From positions 1 through 64,000 of the forward strand of contig JAIBAT010000081.1 of the NCBI GenBank assembly GCA_019695055.1: a stretch of 64,000 bases of DNA, in the 5' to 3' direction. The first letter of the stretch is position 1. The number at the start of each line of letters is the position of its first letter. The notes beneath the pieces are model-generated. The model did no database searches and had not been told where the DNA came from. It saw nothing but the letters and a program-made list of their open reading frames with translations. The DNA is from Candidatus Sumerlaeaceae bacterium (lineage in GTDB: Bacteria > Sumerlaeota > Sumerlaeia > Sumerlaeales > Sumerlaeaceae). Below are positions 25,780 through 37,300 of the stretch, in pieces. Both the position numbers and the translations under genes were made by a program.

Positions 25780-26559
25780 ATGATTCTTGTACTGGATATC
25801 GGCAACACAAACATCACCATGGGGTTGTTTCAGGACCACCGCTGCGCCAGGTTGTGGCGCCTTGGGAGCGAGGCCCGCCGCACCAGCGACGAGTATTCCG
25901 TGTTGATCTCCTCCCTCCTTCGTCGTGACGATGTCGACCCGTCGCGCCTCCAGGCTGTTGTCATCGGATCCGTTGTTCCCGTTCTGTCTGACATTCTTGA
26001 TGCCGCTCTGGCGGCAATTACTGGCTGCGCCCCCTACCATGTCACCCACAAGGCGAAAATGACGGTGAAGAACTGCTATGGCAATCCCCGCGAAGTGGGA
26101 ATTGACCGCCTCGCCAATGCCGTCGCAGGAGTTGCCGCCATTGGAGCCCCGCTCATCGTGGTCGATTTCGGCACGGCTGTCACCCTCGACGTCATCTCGC
26201 GTAAGCGGGAATACCTGGGTGGTGTGATCATGCCGGGCATCGAACTCAGCGCCGAGGCCCTCGCCCGGCGCACTGCCCGATTGCCACAGATTGCCACGAT
26301 CCCCTCTTCCACGATTATCGGAAGCACTACTGTCGACAGCATCCGCTCGGGAATCCTGAACGGGCTTGTCGGCGCCGTGGACCACCTCATAACGGGAATT
26401 TGGAAGGAACTCGGCTACAAGACCCGGACTGCCGCAACTGGCGGGCAGGCCCCGCTATTCGTCAAGCAATCCGCCCATGTGCGAAAAGCTCTGGAGGACC
26501 TGACCCTTGCAGGTCTATATGAAATCTGGAAGCTGAACCTAAAATCCCGCCGTCGGTAA
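25780..26559 (+). CDS. coaX: Type III pantothenate kinase
   Basis: 259 residues. It phosphorylates pantothenate in the first step of CoA synthesis and is not inhibited by CoA. ASKHA-fold motifs are D-I-G-N-T-N-I-T-M-G (PHOSPHATE 1, residues 6-15), G-I-D-R-L-A-N-A (pantothenate and dimer site), V-D-F-G-T-A-V-T-L-D (PHOSPHATE 2) and T-G-G-Q-A near the end. The ATG at 25780 gives the normal family length; the frame stays open far upstream, but that part overlaps the methyltransferase in antisense and is not family-like. Confidence 0.95.
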   Translation: MILVLDIGNTNITMGLFQDHRCARLWRLGSEARRTSDEYSVLISSLLRRDDVDPSRLQAVVIGSVVPVLSDILDAALAAITGCAPYHVTHKAKMTVKNCYGNPREVGIDRLANAVAGVAAIGAPLIVVDFGTAVTLDVISRKREYLGGVIMPGIELSAEALARRTARLPQIATIPSSTIIGSTTVDSIRSGILNGLVGAVDHLITGIWKELGYKTRTAATGGQAPLFVKQSAHVRKALEDLTLAGLYEIWKLNLKSRRR

Positions 26560-26563
26560 GTTC

Positions 26564-29032
26564 CTAACGGATGGGTTGGGACGAGTTCGGGGTAATGGCC
26601 GAACCGAACGTCTGGTTCAGGTTATCGTCCTGGGCGGCTTTTGAATTGCTCGATGCTGTTGCCCGGCTGTTGCGCCGCGCGCCCTCGTTGCCCGCGTTTC
26701 TGCTTGAACGGCGGCTTGCCGAGTCCCGGCGCGACGCAGTGCTCTTGCCAGGTTTCTTAACGCCGTCCGGCGCCTGGATTTCGTCACCAACTTTTACAAC
26801 CGTGTTTGCCAGGGCCTGATCCAGGCACGCCAACCTCAGCACGCTCCTCACGGTGGCTATGACATTCTCCCGGGCTCCTTCAAACCCCGGTTTCGGTTCC
26901 TGCACCTCAACCAGTTTAATGACCCGGAACCCGTCAACAGACGAAAGTACACGGCTCACCTGCCCCGGTTTCAGGTCGCCCAGTGCCGCGGCAACTTCGG
27001 GTTGCAGACGGTCCGAGGCATCCACCCACCCTAGGTCCCCGTTTTCATCTCCCGCCGACTGGGCGCCTTCCTTCTTTGCCAGCGCAGCAAAATCCTCTCC
27101 ACGCCCGGCCTCTTGAGCCACCCGCTCCATATCCTGCTGCACGGCCCTGGCCTCAGCTTCCGATTTCGGCCGCGGGCGGAACACGGCCTGAAGGTGCAAC
27201 CTGCGCGACGGCTGGTAGAGCCCGGGCTCGGCATCGTAAGCCGCCTTTAGCTTCTCATCCGTGCCAAATTGTCTTTCAAAAACGGTGTCGACCATTTTGT
27301 CGGCCAACGCCGAATCCCGCATGTTCTCAAGAATTTCCTTCTCCGTGAATCCCGACTTCTGAAGCGCCTCCTCAATGCCCGGCCCCGTGCGCTCTTTTTG
27401 CTCGGCAATGAATTTGCGGACCTCATCGTCGGAAACCTTCAGCCCCTGGCGTCGGGCCTCCGTTGCGATGGCCACGCGCTCCGCCCATTCACGGGCTGTC
27501 TGCTCCTCCAGCATCGGGCGCTCATCTGCCGAAGGTTGGCGCCCCAACAGTGCGAAACTCGCTTCTGCAAGACGCGAAGCCTCCCGCTGGGTCAGCACCC
27601 GATCACCCACGCTGGCCGCTGTGGAATTGGGCAGCTTGTTCAGCCGCCGTGCAATTTCCGGGGGCAGGCTCTCCGCCTTGAGTCGGTCCCTCAGGCCGCC
27701 CGGCTTGTCTTCCATTCCTGTCTGGAAGTTTGGTGTTGGAACCGGCGCTGCGCCATCAGCATTTGTTGTCTGCGCACTTCCCGGCGCATTTGACATCCCT
27801 TTCAAGGCAACAGGTTTGGCCGACTGCGGGGAGTTCGCCCCGAGCAGGGGAGCGGCGGCTATCGGCGCGCTTGTCGCTGGCCCCGGGGTCAACCCCTGCT
27901 TCTTGAGAATCTGTTCAAACTTGGTCTTGGCATCCACTTTTCCCGGCGTCGGCGAAGGAACCGGAGTGGCAACAGGCGGTGTCGCCACCGGTGTAACTTC
28001 TGGTGCCGGTATTTCCGTCGCAACAGGGGGCGCGGGCGTCTCCACCAACGCGGGGGCCGGTTCTGGGGTATAAAGAATCGACGGTGCAATCTCTGCCGCC
28101 CCTGAAATAGGTGTCGGCGCCGGCAGCCCGGTTGTATCGGTTGGCATGGGCGTCGGCGCTGTCATCTGTGGGGACGGCTTCGGTGTAACCCGCAGGCCAA
28201 TACCTCCATCCTTGTAGGCCGAATCCATCATTCGCTTGGCGATGGACTTGGGATCCTGCGTTAGCGGCGATGGCGTCCACTTCTTGCCAAGGTCAGTGGG
28301 TGCAGGCCCTCCCGTTCCATAGGCGGCTGTGGCCCTGGAGGCCGGCGGCGGGCCGTTCGTCAGGATTGGAAAAGGTGTTTGAATGAGTCGGGTTGGGATG
28401 TTGCTGGCTTCCCGAAGAGCACTGGGCTTTGGAGTGGCCGCACTGGGCGCCATTCCTGGGGCTGGCGCGATTCCGTCCGGTGCCGAAATAGGGGCCATGG
28501 TGCCCCCGCTTGCGCCCGTGGTCGCATGTCCCTTGGAAATCGCAAGGCCGCCGCCCGGCGGAGGGGTGCCGCCCACAGCGCGGGAGGCTGGTGTTACGTC
28601 AACTCCCGGCATTTCCACCGGCAAGTCTGCATTTGACGCCATTGGGGAATTGGCTTGCCGGGCCACCGGCCTGGCTGCCTCACCGCTCGACGACGAATCC
28701 GCAACAGGATGCGCATCCACCACATCCGCATCCACATTGGCTGCGGGCGATGGCTGAACCAGTTCGGCATCCGCCCTACCCGCTGCCCTTGGCACCGGCG
28801 TGGCGGCCAGCACAGTGGCTGTGGATCTGGGCCTTGGGACTGTGGTGGCCGGTCCCGATGGTGCCAATCCCGCCTGCGGCGCCGGCGCGCTGCCGTGGTC
28901 CACAAATACCAAAGCCACCACGGCGCAGATTACAAACGACACCGCAAACAGAATGATGTTAAAGGACACTGCCGACCTGCCCTCAGGCGGCACCGGTGGT
29001 TCGTGCGTTTGCTGTTTGTCCAATTCGTTCAA
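26564..29032 (-). CDS. Membrane-anchored SurA/parvulin-like peptidyl-prolyl isomerase with long Pro/Ala-rich linker
   Basis: About 822 residues. A short cytoplasmic N-terminus is followed by one membrane helix (about 24-46) and about 400 residues of low-complexity Pro/Ala/Thr/Val linker. Next come a SurA-N-like helical region (about 490-600, with L-T-Q-R-E-A-S-R-L-A), a parvulin domain (about 610-720, with L-H-L-Q-A-V-F, G-D-L-G-W-V and G-F-R-V-I-K-L-V-E) and an Arg/Ser-rich disordered tail. The family helps fold exported and outer-membrane proteins; the linker would let the domain reach across the periplasm. The start is uncertain: TTG at 29032 with a gagagg site upstream is chosen, but the frame is open to a TTG near 29119. 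It converges with coaX, four bases apart. Confidence 0.85.
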   Translation of the reverse strand: MNELDKQQTHEPPVPPEGRSAVSFNIILFAVSFVICAVVALVFVDHGSAPAPQAGLAPSGPATTVPRPRSTATVLAATPVPRAAGRADAELVQPSPAANVDADVVDAHPVADSSSSGEAARPVARQANSPMASNADLPVEMPGVDVTPASRAVGGTPPPGGGLAISKGHATTGASGGTMAPISAPDGIAPAPGMAPSAATPKPSALREASNIPTRLIQTPFPILTNGPPPASRATAAYGTGGPAPTDLGKKWTPSPLTQDPKSIAKRMMDSAYKDGGIGLRVTPKPSPQMTAPTPMPTDTTGLPAPTPISGAAEIAPSILYTPEPAPALVETPAPPVATEIPAPEVTPVATPPVATPVPSPTPGKVDAKTKFEQILKKQGLTPGPATSAPIAAAPLLGANSPQSAKPVALKGMSNAPGSAQTTNADGAAPVPTPNFQTGMEDKPGGLRDRLKAESLPPEIARRLNKLPNSTAASVGDRVLTQREASRLAEASFALLGRQPSADERPMLEEQTAREWAERVAIATEARRQGLKVSDDEVRKFIAEQKERTGPGIEEALQKSGFTEKEILENMRDSALADKMVDTVFERQFGTDEKLKAAYDAEPGLYQPSRRLHLQAVFRPRPKSEAEARAVQQDMERVAQEAGRGEDFAALAKKEGAQSAGDENGDLGWVDASDRLQPEVAAALGDLKPGQVSRVLSSVDGFRVIKLVEVQEPKPGFEGARENVIATVRSVLRLACLDQALANTVVKVGDEIQAPDGVKKPGKSTASRRDSASRRSSRNAGNEGARRNSRATASSNSKAAQDDNLNQTFGSAITPNSSQPIR

Positions 29033-29243
29033 ATGACAGGCCCTCTCGCCATCCCATAGAGACAGTGATTTACGAAATAGGGTTTGGCCGCCGAAAGCAT
29101 TCTTCTCGCCACCACCCAATCAGCTGGATCGGCGGCAACAAAGATCGAAATCGGCGAAAAAGGAAACGGAAATCGAATAAGAACCAATTGAACAAATATT
29201 AACGCAAACATCAACAAATAACTGTTCAGAAAGGATCACAACA

Positions 29244-29834
29244 ATGAAATTCACCAGCTTCACTAAGACCATGGCATTGGCCTTCGCACTTTCGCTTTCC
29301 GTCGCCTCCCTTCAGGCCCAATCCTGCAGCTCCACCCAGGGTGGCGGAAACGACGCCGCAGTCGCTGGAGGCCACAAGGCCGAGAAGTCCGCCAAGGCCG
29401 ACAAGGGCAAGGACGAGAAGGATTCGAAGGACATCGTCGACACGGCCGTTGCCGCCGGCTCCTTCAAGACTCTGGTCGCTGCCGTCAAGGCCGCCGACCT
29501 TGTCGACACCCTGAAGGGCGATGGACCATTCACCGTTTTTGCCCCCACGGACGACGCCTTTGCCAAGCTGCCGAAGGAAACGCTGGCCGACCTGCTCAAG
29601 CCTGAGAACAAGGAGAAGCTGAAGGCCATCCTGACTTACCATGTTGTCTCCGGCAAGGTTCTCGCCAAGGACGTCAAGGCCGGCAAGGTCAAGACAGTCA
29701 ACGGTAAGGAAATCACCGTTACCGTGGCTGACGGCAAGGTGAAGGTTGACGACGCGGTTGTCGTCAAGACCGACATCGAGACCAAGAACGGCGTAATCCA
29801 TGTGATTGATGCCGTCATTATCCCCAAGGAGTAG
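29244..29834 (+). CDS. Secreted fasciclin-domain protein
   Basis: 196 residues. A signal peptide (about 1-25, ending L-Q-A-Q) is followed by a Lys/Asp/Ala-rich linker (to about 62) and one FAS1 domain. The domain shows the H1 segment [13 protein letters not shown], the Y-H-V-V-S-G-K-V motif and the C-terminal [16 protein letters not shown]1 domains mediate adhesion and binding of matrix or membrane components. The gene has its own intergenic region upstream and a strong terminator downstream, so it is probably monocistronic. Its codon use is strongly biased toward C-ending codons, consistent with high expression (inference). Confidence 0.93.
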   Translation: MKFTSFTKTMALAFALSLSVASLQAQSCSSTQGGGNDAAVAGGHKAEKSAKADKGKDEKDSKDIVDTAVAAGSFKTLVAAVKAADLVDTLKGDGPFTVFAPTDDAFAKLPKETLADLLKPENKEKLKAILTYHVVSGKVLAKDVKAGKVKTVNGKEITVTVADGKVKVDDAVVVKTDIETKNGVIHVIDAVIIPKE

Positions 29835-29878
29835 TGGGCACCAATATCGCGCTGTCGCCCCCCCTCGCAGCGTGACAC

Positions 29879-29913
29879 AGCCGGCTGTCCTCCCCGGGAC
29901 AGCCGGCTTTTTC
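29879..29913 (+). terminator. Rho-independent terminator after the fasciclin gene
   Basis: A perfect 12-bp stem, agccggctgtcc pairing with ggacagccggct, encloses a 6-base loop and runs into five T. It lies 45 bases after the fasciclin stop codon. Confidence 0.92.
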
Positions 29914-29969
29914 CATTTTTCGCGGTTTTGCCTTGGCAGTTTGCCCAGGTTGTCTCATCTTTGGTTCTC

Positions 29970-30563
29970 GTGTTGACCAAGAATGAACTTCGCGCCCTCA
30001 TTCGGCGCCGCCGCGAGCGCATCGCGGACGAAGACTTCCAACGCCTGAACCATTCACTCCATCGCCGGTTGCTCAGCGACGCAGACCTTCGCCAGGCCCG
30101 CACGGTTTTGGTGTACTGGTCCTTCGGCAGGGAGGTCGAAACCCATGAACTGTTTCGCCATCTGGTCTCCGCAACCCGTGTGGACACGATCATTTTGCCC
30201 GACAGTTCCGGCAAGGACGCCGACCCCGACAAGTTCCGCGTGTGGCGTCGCCCCGCTACGAAATCTCTTCCAGCAGTTTCTCCGGACGATCTGCCAATTG
30301 AAGGCCCCGAAATCCTCGACAGTGTGGATGTCGCCCTTATCCCCGGCCTCGCCTACGATCTCATGGGCAATCGCCTCGGCCAGGGCAGCGGCTATTTCGA
30401 CAAGGTTCTCTCCCGCCTTCCCCGCCAGGCCGTGAAGCTCGGCCTTGGCTTCGAGTTTCAGATCTTCTCCGAATTACCCCGCGATTCCTGGGACGTCCCC
30501 GTTCACCGCATCGCCTCGGAAACCCGCATCATTCGGGTTTCCCATCTTCATCGCCCCGCCTGA
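29970..30563 (+). CDS. 5-formyltetrahydrofolate cyclo-ligase family
   Basis: 197 residues from the chosen start. The enzyme converts 5-formyl-THF to 5,10-methenyl-THF with ATP, in cytosolic folate metabolism. The signature P-G-L-A-Y-D-L-M-G-N-R-L-G-Q-G-S-G-Y-F-D lies near residue 135-155. The N-terminal K-N-E-L-R-A-L-I-R-R-R-R basic helix is typical. GTG at 29970 or the TTG that follows it gives the normal family length. A TTG at 29928 in frame adds a hydrophobic stretch and is less likely. No clear ribosome site is visible. It is convergent with dut, six bases apart. Confidence 0.9.
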   Translation: MLTKNELRALIRRRRERIADEDFQRLNHSLHRRLLSDADLRQARTVLVYWSFGREVETHELFRHLVSATRVDTIILPDSSGKDADPDKFRVWRRPATKSLPAVSPDDLPIEGPEILDSVDVALIPGLAYDLMGNRLGQGSGYFDKVLSRLPRQAVKLGLGFEFQIFSELPRDSWDVPVHRIASETRIIRVSHLHRPA

Positions 30564-30569
30564 CGGGCC

Positions 30570-31040
30570 CTACTTCACCCCTGTGTGCCCGAATCCACCG
30601 TCACCGCGCGCGGAATCGTTCAGCTCATCGGCCAGCTCATAGCGAACCCGGCTCACCGGCGCCACGACCAGCTGGGCGATCCGGTCGCCATGCTGGATCG
30701 TGAACGGCAACGGCCCATGGTTCATCAGGATCACCTGCACCACCCCCCGGTAATCCGAGTCTATGGTCCCCGGAGAATTCAGCAGCGTAACACCGTTTTT
30801 CGCCGCCAAACCACTCCTTGGCCGCACCTGCCCCTCGAATCCCAGGGGAATTTCCAACCTCAGACCCGTCGAAACCATCCCAAATTGCCCCGGTTCCAGG
30901 GTCACAGGGGCCTCCAAAGCCGCCCTCAAGTCCGCCGCAGCGGCTCCCGGGGTCATAATCTGGGGCAGTGGCAGCCCTTGGGCTACCGGCTCGGCGGTAA
31001 TTCGGAGCAAAATCGTCGCTTCCTGCGGGTCTTGGGGCAT
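30570..31040 (-). CDS. dut: dUTP diphosphatase
   Basis: 156 residues from ATG at 31040. It hydrolyses dUTP to dUMP, limiting uracil in DNA and feeding dTMP synthesis. The five trimeric dUTPase motifs can be followed: A-A-A-D-L-R-A-A, R-P-R-S-G-L-A, N-S-P-G-T-I-D-S-D-Y-R-G, the R-I-A-Q-L-V segment and the C-terminal A-R-G-D-G-G-F-G-H-T-G. An upstream TTG at 31094 would add 18 residues unlike the family, so the ATG is preferred. It would supply the same nucleotide pool as the thymidine kinase at 14787-15371. Confidence 0.93.
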   Translation of the reverse strand: MPQDPQEATILLRITAEPVAQGLPLPQIMTPGAAAADLRAALEAPVTLEPGQFGMVSTGLRLEIPLGFEGQVRPRSGLAAKNGVTLLNSPGTIDSDYRGVVQVILMNHGPLPFTIQHGDRIAQLVVAPVSRVRYELADELNDSARGDGGFGHTGVK

Positions 31041-31302
31041 ATTCGGGCTCGGAACAATTCTCGTTTTTGGGGTTGACCACGGCCCAGAAAGCAAAGAGGA
31101 AAAGGGTGCGCAAATGAATTAATCAGCCATGCTTGGGGACAGTCCGCGCAACGGGTATTATGCCGGCCGTCTTCTGTCGTCTTGATGTGCGCAAAAGAAG
31201 CACCCAGTCCCACCCGGGGAATTCGCTTTTCCGGGCGGGTATGTTTTGCGTTTGTTTGATTCACACATATTGAAACTCATAGCTCGATTTGAGGGAGAGA
31301 TC

Positions 31303-34300
31303 ATGGGTCGTCGTACGTTTGGTTATGGAGTTCGGGGGGTTCTGGCAACCCTGACAGCGATTCACATGGCGTTTGGAGTGGCGGTGGCCCCGGCCCAGCC
31401 TTCCCAGGCAGTCCTGAGGCAGCTCGACACAAAGGTGGCCGGCCCCAACGCCGTCCCCGGTGCGAGGAAATTATCCGACAAGCTTATTGATCTGGACAGG
31501 AAAATTCAGTCCCGCACTGCGACGGCGAAGTCCTTCGCCGCTGCCCAGAAGCTCATGGCCTCCAAAGATGGCCGCCTTCTCATCGAGGTCGTCGCCACCA
31601 AGGTGGACGACGCCCTCCTTTCGAAACTTCAGGTCAAGGGTATTGAGGTCCGCGACTCCTACCCTGATCAGGGCACTGTTTATCTGCTTGTGTCCGATGT
31701 TTCTCCGCTTTACGATATCCTTTCCATCGAGGAAATCGGCCTGATTCGCCCCGTCGAGCAGCCCGCTAGGTTGCGTGCCGGCAGCGTGGACAGTCGCGGC
31801 GACCGCGCCGTCAATGCCACCAGTCTTTATCCCAAGGGCATAACTGGCGCCGGTCAAAAGGTTGGAATAATATCTGATACCTTTGCGTGGACGTCCTCGG
31901 TGCGCTCCGACGAAACCCAGCCGGCATTGGGTTTGCCCGGAACACTGGTCAATGCAAACAATCAAAAATCGGGGGACCTCCCTCCAACTGTTCAATTGGT
32001 GCGCGACGACGGTGGATTCTACCAGCCACCGGCAACTGACGAGGGTGCCGCCATGGGTGAAATTGTCTATGATGTCGCCCCCGACGCCGACTTGGCATTC
32101 CACACTGCTTGGGGCGGCCAGTCTGTCTTTGCCGACGGCATTAAGAAACTGCGGTCCGCAGGCTGCACAGTAATTGTCGATGATATTATTTACTTTGCGG
32201 AGCCCGTTTATCAGGATGGAATCATTGCCCGGGAGGCAGCCAATGCCGTCAAGGCTGGTATTCCATACTTCTCCGCCGCCGGGAATTTCGGCAATAGCGC
32301 CGTCGAGCAAACTTACAAAGAGTTCAAATATCCCGCCAACGTCACACTTCCTGACACTGTTAAGAATTCGTTCCATGACTTTGGCAGCGGCAGCCCCTTT
32401 CTGCCTATCTCCCTCAAGGCAGGGGATAGCATCACTGTCGTTCTCCAATGGAACCAGCCCTTTTGGAGCGTAAATCCGGTCAATCCGCCAACCGCGAAGA
32501 ATGGCGCACAGGTTGACCTCGATCTGTTTCTGACCTCGACCCCAGATCCAGCCGGACTCTCCAATCCCATCCTTTTGAGCAAGCAAGGTCAGGGATTCCC
32601 CGGTCTCCCATACGGCGACCCGATTGAGACCTTCTCCTTTGTCGCCGGTTACACCGGACTTTATTACATTTCCATCCCCCATTGGGTTGGTCCCATTGCA
32701 AACATTCCGCAAATCAAGGGCGCACCACTTACCTTCCGGCTGCTTCTCCTGGGAGCTCCAGTCGGGTCCATTGCGGGAATTCCTGACGACACCTCTGCTT
32801 ATGGCGCTTCCACCATATGGGGCCATAGCTTGGCCTCGGGCGCTGCGGCCATTGGAGCCGTTCCGTGGTGGGAACACCCACTCTTTAACCCAAACGGTTT
32901 CCCTCCAACAAACCTGATCGACCCCGAGAAGTTTTCAGCCAAGGGTGGCAGTCTGACTGTATTTTTTGACTCCACCGGTCGCGGCACGAAGCGTTCCATC
33001 TACGCGCCGCTGGTTGCCGCACCAGATGGCGTGAATACCACGTTCTTCGGTATTTCCGATGCCGCCGCTGGCTCCGCCGATTTCAGCAAGCCAACTGGCC
33101 CAAGGTTGCCTCTGGGTTATGCCAATGAGCCTGATGGGTTGCCGAATTTCTTTGGCACCTCCGCATCTGCTCCCCACGCCGCTGCTGTGGGCGCTCTCAT
33201 GAAATCCATGAAGTCCACTCTCAAGCCAGCCCAGATTAACACAACACTTCAGAACACCGCCATCGACGCCAAGGGCCGCCGAGCCGCCGTGGGCCAGGAT
33301 CCTGTCACGGGCTTTGGCGTTATCAATGCCGGTGCCGCTGTCACCCAGGTTGCACAAGGGGTCAACGTGGCCTTTGCCCGCGCATCCGACTGGCCTTACA
33401 GCCTTCTCGTGGTCAACGATTGCGCCACGACCGACGACAAGGGAATTCTGGATCCCTCCCTGGACGTGTTCGTCAAGTTTACGCTTATTAATAACGGATC
33501 CACCGGAATTGTAAAACCGTTTAACACACAGATTCTCGTGGATGGCGTCATCGTCACCACCATCGTGACACCCTCTCTCGCATCAGGCGCCACATCGCCC
33601 CAGTGCTACAATATCGGGCCGCTGGCTGCAGGGCCACACACCATTCAGGTCATTACCGATTCCTCCAACGTCGCTCGCGAGACCAACGAGAAGGACAACA
33701 GCCGTGTTCGTAGTGTCAATGTCACCGAGTTCCCCGACAACGACAATTTCGACGAGGCGGGTTACATTATCAACTGCACCACCCTGATTCAGGGGGACAA
33801 TTTTGGCGCCACCAAGGAACCCGGCGAGCCTACACCCACCGGCAACCCCGGCGGCAGCTCCGTCTGGTATCGTTGGACGCCGAACTTCACCGGCGAAGCT
33901 GGCATTGAAACTAGTGGCAGCCAGATGAACGTCATCATCGGCGTCTACACCGGGCCAAACGTCGGCTCGCTGACCGAGGTCGCGGCTGGCGTCGGCAGTC
34001 TCAAGTTCCCGGTCGTCAGCGGCACCGAGTACTTTATCCTGATTGACGGTGTGAACGGCGCGACAGGCGTCTTCTTCCTTCGCCTTGCCTCACCGTCGAA
34101 TGACTTCTTCGATACGCCGGGCGACTTTGGCAATGCCTGCTTCGGCACCACCATTACCCAGACCACCATCTGCACCACCAAGGAAACCGGCGAACCCAAC
34201 CACGCCGGCAACGCGGGCGGTCACAGCGTCTGGTACAAGTGGACCAGTCCCACCAATGGCAAGGTCACCTTTGATACCATCGGCAGCAACTTTGACACCC

Positions 34301-37300
34301 TGCTTGCCGCTTACACCGGCGTGGCTGTCAACGCGCTCACGCCTGTTGCCTCCAATGACGACATCGTGCCCGGCGTCAACGTCCAGAGCCTCACCACCTT
34401 CACCGTCACACTCGGCCAGGTCTTCTATATCGCAGTGGACGGCAAGAATGGCGCGGTCGGCAATGTCGTGCTGAACTTCAAGGCCGAGCCCCTTAACAAT
34501 AACTTCGTGGATCGCCTCACCGTCGCCGGATGCCTCGGCACCACGGTCGGGTATAACACCTGCGCCGACAAGGAAATCGGCGAGCCCAACCACGCGGGCG
34601 TTCCTGGCGGAGTATCTGTCTGGTACCGCTGGGTTGGCGCTACCACCGGCTTCACCACATGGACAGTCTCAGGCGTCGGCTTCTCGCCCGTCATCGCTGT
34701 TTACACAGGTGCCTCCGTCGGCGCACTGACCCCGGTCACCAGCACCAACCCCGGCTATCCGGGCGTGCCGGTCCAGATCGCCTTCAACTGCATCAAGGGC
34801 GTCGAGTACCAGATCGCCATTGATTCCGTCACGGGCCTTCCCGGCACCAGCTTCCAGGTGCAGTGGCAGACCCAAACCGGCAACGATGACTTTTTCCGCG
34901 CCAAGGATCTCCAACCGGTTTGCAATGGCACCACCGTTAGCGACAACGTCTGCGCCAGCAAGCAGCCCGGCGAACCCAACCACGCCGGCAACCCCGGCGG
35001 CAGCTCCGTCTGGTTCCGTTGGGTTGCCCCGGTCACGGACTTCGTGACCTTCAGCACAGCCGGTAGCAGCTTTGACACGCTTTTGGGTGTCTACCACGGC
35101 AGCCAGGTCAACCTGCTCATCCAGGATGCCGCCAACGATGACGCCGGCCCCGGCGGCACGAGTCAGGTGACATTCAAGGCCACAAGCGGCTTCGTTTATT
35201 ATGTTGCTGTGGACGGCAAGAACAACGCCACCGGCGACATCAATATTTCGTGGAACTCCGAGCCGGGCAATGACGATCTTAACAATCGCCAGCTCCTGAC
35301 AGGTTGCAGCGGCGGCCCCATCAATGCCTCCAACGCCTGCGCCAGCAAGGAACCCATGGAACCCAACCACGCAGGCAATGCGGGCGGCGGCTCCTTGTGG
35401 TATGAATGGGAATCCACCACCAGCGGGACGGCGGTCTTCAGCACCCTCGGTAGCAACTTCGACACGCTGCTCGCGGTATACTCCGGCACCGACTACTTCA
35501 CGCTTACGCCAACTGTTTCCAATGACAATGACGCTGCCCTTCTTACCAGCCGCGTCAGCTTCCCGGTTCAGCCCGGCCAGCGCTATGTCATCGCCGTGGA
35601 CGGCAAGAACAACGCCCGTGGCAACATCGTGCTGACCTTCACCAGTGGGCCCGACAACAATAACTTTGCCAACGCCTTCAACGTGGTCCCACCATGCGTC
35701 GGGACCATGACGGCCACCAACCTCTGCGGCACCAAGGAACCCGGTGAACCGGTACACGCCGGAAACGCAGGCGGGGCATCCGTCTGGTTCCGCTGGACCT
35801 CACCAGTCACAGACACTGTGACCTTCGACACTAATGGCAGCGGCATCGATACCTTGCTCGGCGTTTACACGGGTCTCTCCGTGGGCGCCCTGACTCAGGT
35901 TGCCGCCAACGACGACTTCCTGCCACTCGTCACCAGCCGCGTGCAGTTCGCAGCTCAGGCCGGATTCATCTACTACATTGCCGTGGACGGCAAGAATGGC
36001 GCGACGGGCAACATCCAGCTCTCTTGGAACGCCTCCGCCGTGAACGACGACTTTGTCAACCGCACGGCCATCGCCAACTGCTTCGGTCAGGCCACCGGCT
36101 CCAACGGGTGCGCCACCAAGGAACCGGGCGAGCCCAACCACGGCGGCAACGCTGGCGGCGGTTCGCTCTGGTTCGCATGGACCGCCCCCCAGAACGGCAT
36201 CGTGACGTTCGATACCTTCACCAGCAACTTCGACACCCTGCTCGCCGCCTACACCGGCAACTCGGTTGGCGCCCTGACCCTCATCACCCAGAATGACGAT
36301 GCGGGGCCCGGCGGCACCAGCCAGATCTCGTTCATCGCGACGGCCGGCACCGTGTACAACATCGCCATCGACGGAAAGAACAACGTCCGTGGTGCATTCG
36401 TTCTGAACTGGGTCAGCCCACCGTCCAACGACAACCTCGTAAACGCATCATTGATCCCGGGTTGCTCAATCACCACCAGCACCAGCAATTCCTGCGCAAC
36501 CAAGGAAGTAAATGAGCCTAACCACGCGGGCAACGCGGGCGGCGCCTCGGTCTGGTACACATGGACCGCACCCGGCTCCGACTCCGTGACAATTGACACC
36601 ATCGGTAGCGGCATCGACACCCTCCTTGCCGTCTATACGAGTGTCGGTCCGAGCATCAACACGCTCGTCCCGATCATCTCCAACGACGATATCGTCGCGC
36701 CGCTCACCAGCCGCGTGGTCTTTAACGCGGTTCAGGGCACCCAGTACTTCATCGCCGTGGATGGCAAGAACGGCGCGCGCGGCAGCATCGTGCTTAACCT
36801 CTCATCGGTCCGTCCGAACGACTTCTTCGCAACGCGCCAGTTGCTCGATGGGTGCAATCTGCAGACCACCGCCTCGACCACTTGCGCCACGAAGGAACCG
36901 GGCGAGCCAAACCATGCGGGTAATGCTGGCGGCGCATCGCTCTGGTACACCTGGACATCGGTCACCAGTTCGACGGTCATTATCAACACCAACGGCAGCA
37001 ACTTCGATACGATCCTCGGTGTTTACACCGGCAACGCGGTCAACGCGCTGACCCCGGTCGCGTCGGACAATAACAGTGGCGCCGACAACATCGACAGCCG
37101 CGTCAGCTTCCTGTCCGGCCCGAACACCGTGTATCAGATCGCCGTGGACGGCTTTAACGGCGCCACGGGCAACATGGTGCTCAACATCATCAGCGCACCC
37201 GACAACAACGACCTCACCAGTGCCTCGCTGGTTGTGGGCTGCTCGGGAACCACCTTCACCAGCAACGGCTGCGCAACCAAGGAGAACAACGAACCCAACC

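Noticed and set aside
31471-32877. 468-codon open frame antisense to the subtilase domain
   Set aside because: No family features, and its composition mirrors the coding strand. Other antisense frames over the repeat array (such as 34669-35757) recur only because the units repeat.
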